Positions 25,335 to 32,441 of a DNA stretch of 64,000 nucleotides are shown here, one piece after another. Under the pieces are notes generated by a model. The model worked only from the letters and a program-made list of their open reading frames with translations. It made no database searches and had not been told where the DNA came from. A program made the translations under genes and the position numbers. The DNA comes from VXRD01 sp965232265 (GTDB lineage Bacteria; Latescibacterota; UBA2968): NCBI GenBank assembly GCA_965232265.1, contig CBDDPH010000002.1, positions 3,038,001 through 3,102,000 on the forward strand, in the 5' to 3' direction. Positions within the stretch are counted from its first letter, which is position 1, and each line of letters opens with the position of its first letter.

Positions 25335-25811
25335 CTATTCGGCCATTTCAGACGCGGCGTCTTGCACCGCGCGAACGATTTTGTCATACCCCGTGCAACG
25401 GCACAGATTTCCCGCTAAGTATAACCGAATGCGTTCTTCCGAAGGATCGGACTCTTGATCGAGCAATGCCTTGGCAGCCACAATAAAGCCCGGTGTGCAT
25501 ATCCCACACTGAAGAGCTGCGTGTTCGAGAAATTTCTGCTGAAGAGGATGCAAACCATCGGCACTGGCAACGCCTTCAATGGTCGTGAGTTCCTGCCCCT
25601 CGGCTTCGACACCCATCATCAGGCAGGAATCGATAACCTCTCCATTGACCAGTATGCTACACGCGCCACAGTTGCCATTGCTGCAACCCTCTTTCGTGCC
25701 CGTAAGATCGAGTTGGTCCCGCAAAACTTCGAGAATTGTTTGCCGAGGTTCGCACAAAAACTCGACCGATTCTCCATTAATTGTCGTTGTAACGTGAACT
25801 TTTCCTGGCAT
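25335..25811 (-). CDS. Molybdo-hydroxylase 2Fe-2S subunit
   Basis: A 158-residue protein with two 2Fe-2S domains. The plant-ferredoxin-type domain has GCSNGNCGACSILVNGEVIDSC. The four-helix domain has QCGICTPGF and GNLCRCTGY. All eight Cys are present. It passes electrons from the Mo centre to the FAD subunit. It lies between the FAD and Mo subunit genes. There is no Tat signal. Confidence 0.96.
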   Translation of the reverse strand: MPGKVHVTTTINGESVEFLCEPRQTILEVLRDQLDLTGTKEGCSNGNCGACSILVNGEVIDSCLMMGVEAEGQELTTIEGVASADGLHPLQQKFLEHAALQCGICTPGFIVAAKALLDQESDPSEERIRLYLAGNLCRCTGYDKIVRAVQDAASEMAE

Positions 25812-25815
25812 GCGA

Positions 25816-26691
25816 TCAAGACTCCTTTGCTCTCTGAATGGCTCCCTGAATGGCTCGGCGCGTCAAAACGCCGGACAGGTGAACCCGCTGTTCAATCGTT
25901 CCTCGCATATCGCTAATTGGCCTGGCTGCCGCACGCGATGCTGCACACGCCACTTCTATAGCGTCTTCATCATCCACCGATTTTCCCTCAAGTGCGGTGC
26001 CCGCATCGGCAACGAGCAAGGGGGTGGGTGCGACAGCTCCTATTGCCACCCGAGCCGCTTGAATAGTCGTTTTACCGCTGTCCAAAACCACAGATGCCGC
26101 AGCATTGGCGACTGCGATATCCATTTCATTGCGCGGAATAAATCGCAGGAAAAAAGCCCCCGAATTGGCAGCCGGCGTTGGCACCTGAATAGAAACGAGA
26201 AACTCGCCGGATTGAAGAACACTTTGCCCAGGACCGGTAAAGAAATCCTCAGCAGCAACTTCTCGCATGCCATTTGGCCCCGCAATACGACACGTGCTGC
26301 CCAGAACAATGACAGCAGGTGGCGTGTCCGCTGCGGGCGAAGCATTGCAGAAATTGCCCCCAATAGATCCGCGGTTTTGAATCTGAATAGAACCGATGAG
26401 AGAAGTACAATCTACAAGCGCGGGATAACGGCTTTGGACAACATCGTAACTGTAAATTTGTGAACACGGTGTTGCCGCGCCAATACTCAAACCGCTGTCC
26501 TCATCAAAACTCAGCGCAGTTGCTTCGGGAATCTGCTTGAGATCGAGCATCAAATCGATCTTGCGCCCCTCCTTCAACTGCGCGATCAAGTCCGTGCCAC
26601 CCGCCAGAATGCCGACATTGCCATTTCCCGCGCTGAGCAGAGAAATAGCCTCATCTACAGACTGAGGTGCTTCATAATCAAATGCGTTCAA
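25816..26691 (-). CDS. Molybdo-hydroxylase FAD-binding subunit
   Basis: A 291-residue subunit with the FAD motifs of the CoxM/XdhB type: GILAGGTDLIAQLKEG near the N terminus and QNRGSIGGNFCNASPAAD near residue 115. A CO-dehydrogenase flavoprotein C-terminal domain covers about residues 180-285. It lacks the four-Cys insert found in the second operon of this window. It is the first gene of the operon, and its stop is 4 bp before the 2Fe-2S gene. Confidence 0.94.
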   Translation of the reverse strand: MNAFDYEAPQSVDEAISLLSAGNGNVGILAGGTDLIAQLKEGRKIDLMLDLKQIPEATALSFDEDSGLSIGAATPCSQIYSYDVVQSRYPALVDCTSLIGSIQIQNRGSIGGNFCNASPAADTPPAVIVLGSTCRIAGPNGMREVAAEDFFTGPGQSVLQSGEFLVSIQVPTPAANSGAFFLRFIPRNEMDIAVANAAASVVLDSGKTTIQAARVAIGAVAPTPLLVADAGTALEGKSVDDEDAIEVACAASRAAARPISDMRGTIEQRVHLSGVLTRRAIQGAIQRAKES

Positions 26692-26711
26692 AATTTCCTC
26701 CTATTTATTAA

Positions 26712-26745
26712 AACCACAGATTTCATCTGCGGATACTTTTGAATT
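26712..26745 (-). repeat. Dispersed intergenic element, copy 3 (short form)
   Basis: On the - strand the stretch AAAAGTATCCGCAGATG matches the beginning of copy 2 and is followed by AAATCTGTGG. The palindrome half is missing. It lies directly upstream of the FAD-subunit gene. Confidence 0.6.
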
Positions 26746-26830
26746 TTTCTAAGAATACAACCGGAGTTCCGGACTGTCAAGCCTTTTGGCGAGAGAGAAT
26801 TAACGCTCTGAAAATAGATGTGTCAACCAC

Positions 26831-26899
26831 AAAAAATCGGGCTTCCGCGAGACGCCCAATCTGGTGGGAGGGGACCAGACCGAACACTTGCGGAAACCC
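26831..26899 (-). terminator. Large structured terminator or small RNA after the methyltransferase gene
   Basis: On the - strand GGGTTTCCGC (from 26899) pairs with GCGGAAGCCC (to 26839), with one mismatch. Inside is a perfect 6-bp stem (TCTGGT/ACCAGA) with a C-rich loop, separated by internal loops, and six T follow the outer stem. It lies 53 bp after the methyltransferase stop. Its size (about 61 nt), two-tier build and internal loops exceed a minimal terminator, so a processed small RNA is possible. About 140 bp more separate it from the next gene, with no ORF seen. Confidence 0.6.
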
Positions 26900-26952
26900 G
26901 TGACCAACTATCAGACCTTATACTTCATTGCGATAAACGCCTATGTGATACA

Positions 26953-27987
26953 TTAGTTCCCAATATGAGCCTCAAGAACGGCATACCCGTCTTTTTGCGC
27001 CCTGATCTCCCCTTGTCCAAAAACCCTGCGAATATGTTTCAAATACGTTGCTGGACGCATCACAACAAGCATTAAACGCCCGCCCGGTCTCAATGCTCTA
27101 AAAGCACCCTCAATAAGGGGATGCGCCGCAGCATTGCCATCGTGAAAGGGCGGGTTGGAAACAATGAGATCGAATTTCTTGCGCCGATCCCAAATGCGAG
27201 CATCTCCCACGCGCACTACGGCATTGCAAATCTGGTTGCGTTTCAAATTTGCCTTCGCGCAGGAAACAGCGCGAATATTCGAATCGACGAGCGTTGCGCG
27301 ACCTTTTACAGACAGACGCGCAGCAACCATGCCGAGTGCGCCCCAGCCACACCCCCAGTCCAGCACTTGGTCTGTAGGGCGAATTTCCATGCAGTCGATC
27401 AGCAATCTCGTCCCGTTATCGAGTCCATCCCGCGAAAAAACGCCCGCACGGGTTTCAACGCTGTATGGACTGCCCGGCAAATCGCGCAATTCAAATGTCA
27501 TTCGATTGTCAACCGGTGCCTGGCGTGGATCATTCCGCTCCTTATTCGCGCTATAAATTTCCACTCTACCCACGCGCCCTGCACGTCTGCTATTGCCAAA
27601 AACTGCCTGCAAATACGCGGCATAACTTCTAATACCGCGATTTCGCTGACCCGCCAGATAAAACGCGCCGCCCATTTTAAGTGCCCGAAAGCCCTGATCA
27701 ATCCATTCAAAAACCTGACCTTTGGCAGATCTCTGTGCGGGTTTGTAAAATACGACCTGCACGTCGGAAATCACCTGCGCGGGCATTGCACTGAGCACCC
27801 CGTTTATCCCAAGTGCTTCTGCCTTTTGCACAGTGCGAATATCCTCCCCCACAAAAGTCACCCGAGCACCTGTTTCTCGTAAGCATTCCAAGCAGTCGCC
27901 CTCCCAGCCGAGATCCAGCACCCGACTGCCGAGCTGCACCACATCAACCAATGCTTTACGCGCTTGTGCGTCTTTTGTTTTACTCAC
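26953..27987 (-). CDS. RsmC/RlmG-like rRNA guanine-N2 methyltransferase
   Basis: A 344-residue, two-domain protein. The C-terminal half is a Rossmann methyltransferase with the SAM motif VLDWGCGWGALGM and the catalytic NPPFHDG typical of RsmC/RlmG enzymes, which methylate guanine N2 in rRNA. The N-terminal half looks like a degenerate copy of the same fold (RVLDLGWEGDCLEC in place of a working SAM motif), as known for RsmC. The start is GTG. The rhodanese gene lies upstream on the same strand, separated by a terminator-like hairpin. Confidence 0.85.
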   Translation of the reverse strand: MSKTKDAQARKALVDVVQLGSRVLDLGWEGDCLECLRETGARVTFVGEDIRTVQKAEALGINGVLSAMPAQVISDVQVVFYKPAQRSAKGQVFEWIDQGFRALKMGGAFYLAGQRNRGIRSYAAYLQAVFGNSRRAGRVGRVEIYSANKERNDPRQAPVDNRMTFELRDLPGSPYSVETRAGVFSRDGLDNGTRLLIDCMEIRPTDQVLDWGCGWGALGMVAARLSVKGRATLVDSNIRAVSCAKANLKRNQICNAVVRVGDARIWDRRKKFDLIVSNPPFHDGNAAAHPLIEGAFRALRPGGRLMLVVMRPATYLKHIRRVFGQGEIRAQKDGYAVLEAHIGN

Positions 27988-28010
27988 TCGTAACTCACTC
28001 TGTCACAAAA

Positions 28011-28039
28011 TAAAAGGAGAATTGTATTCCATTCTCCTT
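28011..28039 (-). terminator. Intrinsic terminator of the rhodanese gene
   Basis: A perfect 9-bp stem (AAGGAGAAT with ATTCTCCTT) and 8-nt loop, followed by TTTTATTTT on the - strand, 8 bp after the rhodanese stop. Confidence 0.8.
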
Positions 28040-28046
28040 CAAATCT

Positions 28047-28487
28047 CTACGACTCTGCCCGCGCCTTAATACGCGCATAAGAATTGGAATCATTGACCTC
28101 GGTTTCGACCGGCAAATTAGAATCGCGCCATCCCATCACTACGAGAACGCCATTTTCGACTTTTCCGCCAAATCCGCCCTGAACATTGACCAAATTTGAA
28201 TACCCCAACCGCGCCATCAAATCCGCAGCCATCTGAGAACGCATCCCGCTCTGACAGCCACAAAAAATGGGCTGTTCCTTATCGGGCAGTGTTTTTTGCA
28301 CCACAGTCAAAAAATCGGGGTTTGGCGCCATGCCCGCCGGGCCAGGGACTGCAATGGGGATATTGATAGCGCCTTCGGGATGCCCCTGGGCAAACTCCAT
28401 TTCCGTACGCACATCGAGATATACCGAATTTTCTGCCTCATCCATCGCGGCCTTTGCTTCTCCGGGTTCAAGCTGTTTAACTGCCAT
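28047..28487 (-). CDS. Rhodanese-domain sulfurtransferase
   Basis: The start is placed at ATG 28487, with TTGGAG upstream, giving 146 residues. A single rhodanese domain has VYLDVRTEMEFAQGHPEGAINIP, the CH2A-like segment, and the active-site loop Cys78-Gln-Ser-Gly-Met-Arg83. The rest of the fold ends with VQGGFGGKVENG. A short C-terminal tail follows. Single-domain rhodaneses move sulfane sulfur between acceptors; the substrate is not evident. No signal peptide. Confidence 0.92.
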   Translation of the reverse strand: MAVKQLEPGEAKAAMDEAENSVYLDVRTEMEFAQGHPEGAINIPIAVPGPAGMAPNPDFLTVVQKTLPDKEQPIFCGCQSGMRSQMAADLMARLGYSNLVNVQGGFGGKVENGVLVVMGWRDSNLPVETEVNDSNSYARIKARAES

Positions 28488-28522
28488 ATTAAACTCCAAT
28501 ATTGAGGTGATTACTTCTGGAA

Positions 28523-28684
28523 TTATAGGATGTTCAGAAGGTCCTTCAAAGGGAGAAATGCGTCAGTATCAAATTCCAAGTTCTGAATATTCAAATGTTT
28601 GAACAATGAATTGAATACTCGAATCTCGTCGTTGCCCTCGACAATAACCAGTTTCGATTGTTTGATCGTCGGGTCGTTCGGCAC
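28523..28684 (-). pseudogene. 5' remnant of a DUF3226/TOPRIM-type gene
   Basis: A 53-codon frame starts with GTG, with GGAG nearby, and encodes KQSKLVIVEGNDEIRVFNSL, then FKHLNIQNLEF. This matches the first strand and catalytic Glu region of DUF3226 proteins, which are TOPRIM-fold and usually 200 or more residues. The frame then runs off to a stop with no further similarity, so the remainder seems deleted. The stretch from 28685 to 28883 holds AT-rich sequence with no supported gene other than the ribosome binding site of the next + strand gene. Confidence 0.5.
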
Positions 28685-28883
28685 TTATCTTATCTCCATG
28701 TTAAATTCAATGGCCGTTACTATGCTTGGACTTTGACCTACAAAAATAAGCAAAATCATGGGTGGGGCAAGTCTTGAATTTCGTTTTGGGTATTTGCGGT
28801 GTTTCAGTTCTTTACTCTTGTTACTGGATATATTACTTTGGGTCTCAATACGTAAAATATGTCTATAGTAAAGGAGATTCTCA

Positions 28884-30287
28884 ATGTCAGACCATATCAA
28901 CATTGTCGTTATAGTAGCCGATACATTTCGCACATCATTCCTGGGTGCTTATGGAAACGACTGGATCCACACGCCAAACCTCGATCAATTTGCCGAAGAG
29001 GGCGTGCGCTTTACCAATGCCCACCCCGAGTGCCTGCCCACCATCCCGACTCGGCGAACCCTTCACACCGGACGCCGAGCCTTCCCCTTCAAAGACTACC
29101 GTCCCGTTCCCTGGGACAATGTCTATCTCGCGGGATGGCAGCCCATGTCGGGTGATGAAGGCACAATCGCCGAAGCACTTGTGCAGGCTGGTTATCACAC
29201 CGGATTCTTTGCCGATGTTCCCCATTACTTCGTCCCAGGAATGAATTTTACGCGGGGCTTCCGCCAATGGGAATTCATTCGCGGTCAGGCAGAGGACCGT
29301 TATCGCGCCATAGCCGCAGCAGACCCGGCCTTGATCGGGTGCTATAAACTCAGAACGGGACAAGCCGAGAACCTGATCCGAGCCCATCTGGTCAATGTGC
29401 AACCCCAGCGTCCCGAAGAGACCTGGCCTGCTGCGCGGACGTTTCGCGCTGCCATTGAGTTTCTCGAGCAAAACGCTTCAAACACGCCTTTTTATCTCTA
29501 CGTCGATAGCTTTACCCCCCACGAAACATGGGAAGCACCGCTCCACTACTACGACCTGTATGGTAGCCGCGAAGACAGAGTACCCATCTGTCTCAATGTG
29601 CCTTATGGTCCCCTGAGCGCCAATCCCGACTACGAAGATCGACTCGCTTCTATTCGCGCCAACTACGCCGGACTCGTCACAATGGTGGATACCTGGTTTG
29701 GACGGCTGGTCGATACAATCGACAGAGTGGGCTTGCGGGATAATACTCTGGTTATTTTTTTGAGCGACCACGGCACAAATTTCGCCGACAACGCCGAAGG
29801 CATAATCGGCAAACCCGCAGACTTCATGTATCCGGGCACCATGTGCATCCCGATGATCTTGCGACACCCGCAAAACAAAGGCGCCGGAACCATCTCCGAT
29901 GCCTTTGTCTATACCCTCGATATACCCGCAACAGTGCTCGACATTTCCGGCGGCTCACCAATCGGAGAAATCGACGGGCAGAGTCTGCTACCCCTCGTGG
30001 AATCCGCGGGTACATTCAAAGAGCGAGACTATCTAACATGCCGATACGGCAATTCCGTCTGGTACAAAGACCATACCACCTGGTTCTTTTCTCAGGCGGA
30101 CTTTTCTGGGCCTCGCGTCTTCGACCTGGCATCAGACCCGGACTGCACCCAGAACATCGCCGAAAGAGCCACCGATAGAATCGAACGAGCAAAACACCGT
30201 ATTCTCGAAGATGCCAGCGGCGAAATCCCCATCTACCAGCGCCAAAAATCCACTGACGCCCTCGGCCGGCCAGAATTTACTGTCTAA
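28884..30287 (+). CDS. Sulfatase-fold hydrolase with Thr at the formylglycine position
   Basis: A 467-residue alkaline-phosphatase-superfamily protein. AAAGGAG precedes the ATG. The metal site is built from VVIVADTFR (Asp13) and a C-terminal LSDHGTNFAD. The normal C/S-x-P-x-R signature is Thr53-Ile-Pro-Thr-Arg57, followed by RTLHTG in the right register, so Thr replaces the Cys or Ser that becomes formylglycine. Superfamily members with Thr nucleophiles are mostly phospho- or phosphono-hydrolases. A nearby Cys50 is three residues out of register. No signal peptide is visible. It neighbours phosphonate genes, which makes a phospho- or phosphonate ester a plausible substrate; this is inference. 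Confidence 0.85.
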   Translation: MSDHINIVVIVADTFRTSFLGAYGNDWIHTPNLDQFAEEGVRFTNAHPECLPTIPTRRTLHTGRRAFPFKDYRPVPWDNVYLAGWQPMSGDEGTIAEALVQAGYHTGFFADVPHYFVPGMNFTRGFRQWEFIRGQAEDRYRAIAAADPALIGCYKLRTGQAENLIRAHLVNVQPQRPEETWPAARTFRAAIEFLEQNASNTPFYLYVDSFTPHETWEAPLHYYDLYGSREDRVPICLNVPYGPLSANPDYEDRLASIRANYAGLVTMVDTWFGRLVDTIDRVGLRDNTLVIFLSDHGTNFADNAEGIIGKPADFMYPGTMCIPMILRHPQNKGAGTISDAFVYTLDIPATVLDISGGSPIGEIDGQSLLPLVESAGTFKERDYLTCRYGNSVWYKDHTTWFFSQADFSGPRVFDLASDPDCTQNIAERATDRIERAKHRILEDASGEIPIYQRQKSTDALGRPEFTV

Positions 30288-30381
30288 AAGGTGTATCTTA
30301 CCCACTGCACAGAGTGACCGTATCTGGCGATCGCGTGTTGTTTCAACCTCTCTTAAAGCCTCTGCCATAATACCTCTTGAT

Positions 30382-31530
30382 TCAATGGATTTCACGAAGT
30401 ATCTGTCTTAACTCAAACTGCGACAGGGCGCGGGGATTGTTTTTTAGACGTTCTGTATTGACATTCTGCACAAGTGTTTCCAGACCTGCGCTGGTAGCCA
30501 CGCCGACCTGTCGCAGGCGGGTTGGACAACCAATGGCGCTGATGAGATCGTCAATGTGTTTTCGCGCTTCTTCAGCACTCGCAACCCCTATCAGCCTGTT
30601 GATATCTCTGATATCTTTCCGAACTTGAGCAACACCTTTGGGATGCCAACAATCACCACTGGTTACCCCATTGTTGTATATTAAAACTGCCCCCAATGTC
30701 AGAGCCACAGCCAAACCGTGAGGCACGCCAAATTGAGATGTGAGCGTATAGGAAATCGCGTGAGGTGCTGTGGTCTTGCTGATATTGATCGCTTTGCCAG
30801 ATAGATGGGCAGCGCGACACATATTAGCGCGCACATCGGGTGTGGGACGGTGAACAGCAGCCTCGATATTATCGCGTACCAACTTCAGAGCTTCACTTGC
30901 AAAAGCACGCGATTGCGCGGTTGCATTCACACTCCACAAAGATTCAACAGCCTGTGACAGTGCGTCCAGTCCCGTATGTGCGGTAATAGAAGGCGGCAAA
31001 TTGGCAGTCAGATTGGGATCGATAATTGCGTAGTCGGGCAACACATTGGCGTGTGTAACGGAATATTTTTGTTCCTCGACATAAACCACAGCAAAATGCG
31101 TTGCTTCACTCCCCGTACCCGCTGTGGTGGGAATGGCGATTAATGGCGCAACCTTATCCAGAATCGGTATCTTCCCTGTAAGAAATTCGCGGTATTGCCC
31201 GCGATGTGTACCGCAAATGCCAATGAGCTTGGCCATATCAATTGCAGACCCACCACCTATGGCAATTATTATATCACATGGATGTGCGTGCCAGAATTTG
31301 ACACCGCGCACGACATCGGCGTATTTGGGATTGGGCGCGAAATCATCAAAGATAGCCTGGCCGCGCCCCTGTAATGCGGATTCTATATACATTTTTGCAC
31401 CGGATTTATCGTAGGCTGTGCGATCAGCCACAACAAAAACAGACCGCACGGCTCTGTCATCTAATAGAGACTGCACAGTCTCTATAGCTCCGGGTGCCAT
31501 GTAGGTAATCTGTTTCACAAGACGATTCAC
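30382..31530 (-). CDS. Iron-containing alcohol dehydrogenase, phosphonoacetaldehyde reductase-like
   Basis: A 382-residue group III alcohol dehydrogenase. The nucleotide-binding segment is AIGGGSAIDMAK, followed by PTTAGTGSEATHFAV. Metal ligands are supplied by AHTGLDALSQAVES, PHAISYTLT and GVPHGLAVAL. The GTG start at 31530 gives the usual N-terminal strand, though ATG at 31500 is possible. Its start is 32 bp from that of the divergent phnX, and phosphonate clusters contain iron ADHs that reduce phosphonoacetaldehyde to 2-hydroxyethylphosphonate; hence the specific call, which rests partly on context. Confidence 0.82.
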   Translation of the reverse strand: MNRLVKQITYMAPGAIETVQSLLDDRAVRSVFVVADRTAYDKSGAKMYIESALQGRGQAIFDDFAPNPKYADVVRGVKFWHAHPCDIIIAIGGGSAIDMAKLIGICGTHRGQYREFLTGKIPILDKVAPLIAIPTTAGTGSEATHFAVVYVEEQKYSVTHANVLPDYAIIDPNLTANLPPSITAHTGLDALSQAVESLWSVNATAQSRAFASEALKLVRDNIEAAVHRPTPDVRANMCRAAHLSGKAINISKTTAPHAISYTLTSQFGVPHGLAVALTLGAVLIYNNGVTSGDCWHPKGVAQVRKDIRDINRLIGVASAEEARKHIDDLISAIGCPTRLRQVGVATSAGLETLVQNVNTERLKNNPRALSQFELRQILREIH

Positions 31531-31562
31531 TCATTTCGCCAATAAATCAGAAAGGACAGAAA

Positions 31563-32393
31563 ATGGATTTTAATTTTCGACGTACATATCGCGGTGCGCT
31601 AAAAGCCATTTTGTTAGATTGGGCGGGAACCACGATGGATTACGGATGTTACGCACCTGCTGTGGTCTTTCGCCAAGTGTACGAACGCAGGCGAGTACCC
31701 ATAAGCATGGCCGAGGCGCGTGCGCCAATGGGGGCGCATAAAAAAGTCCACATTCGCAAAATATCTCAAATCGAATCTGTACACCAGCGCTGGGAAGAGA
31801 CCTACAATCAACCACCACAGGAATCGGATATCGATGCGATGTTTGAAGCATTTGTGCCCTTGCAACTGAGTTGTCTGGCTGAATATGCCGATCTAATTCC
31901 CGGTACACTGGAAACCGTTGCCGAGTTTCGCAAACGCGGATTAAAAATAGGATCAACCACTGGATATACAGGCGAAATGATGGCACTATTGCAGGAAGAA
32001 GCAAAAAAACGCGGTTACGAACCCGATGCAACCGTATGCGCTACCGACGTTCCCGAAGGCCGCCCAGCACCGTGGATGTGTGTGCAAAATGCCATGCAAC
32101 TGGGCGTGTATCCCTTTGCAGCCTGTGTCAAGGTCGATGACACAATCCCCGGTATTGAAGAGGGCCTCAATGCCGGCATGTGGACTATTGGACTTGCAAA
32201 AACGGGAAATGAAATCGGTCTAAACGAAGAAGAAATCAACCGCCTTGATCCCGAAGTACTGCGAACACAACTCGAGACCGTATATCAGCGCATGCATCAG
32301 TCTGGCGCACATTATGTCGTCGATGGCATCTGGGATGTGCCGGCTGTATTAGACGACATCCAGAGCAGACTCACACGCGGCGAGTGCCCCTGA
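31563..32393 (+). CDS. phnX: Phosphonoacetaldehyde hydrolase (phosphonatase)
   Basis: A 276-residue HAD-superfamily enzyme. The nucleophile segment is LLDWAGTTMDYGC, with Asp19. Lys60 in PMGAHKKVHI aligns with the Schiff-base Lys of the cap domain. Motif II is STTGYTGEM, and DVPEGRPAPWM and VKVDDTIPGI complete the site. It cleaves phosphonoacetaldehyde to acetaldehyde and phosphate, the last step of 2-aminoethylphosphonate use. AAAGGA precedes the ATG. No PhnW transaminase is in the window, so the aldehyde source is not shown. Confidence 0.95.
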   Translation: MDFNFRRTYRGALKAILLDWAGTTMDYGCYAPAVVFRQVYERRRVPISMAEARAPMGAHKKVHIRKISQIESVHQRWEETYNQPPQESDIDAMFEAFVPLQLSCLAEYADLIPGTLETVAEFRKRGLKIGSTTGYTGEMMALLQEEAKKRGYEPDATVCATDVPEGRPAPWMCVQNAMQLGVYPFAACVKVDDTIPGIEEGLNAGMWTIGLAKTGNEIGLNEEEINRLDPEVLRTQLETVYQRMHQSGAHYVVDGIWDVPAVLDDIQSRLTRGECP

Positions 32394-32441
32394 TAGGCAG
32401 TACTCAAAAAAAGGTCGTGAGTCATTCACGCCCGTTATGTG

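Noticed and set aside
30132..30395. Small - strand gene between the sulfatase-fold gene and the iron dehydrogenase gene
   Set aside because: It overlaps the end of the + strand gene heavily, has no ribosome binding site and shows no recognisable protein features.
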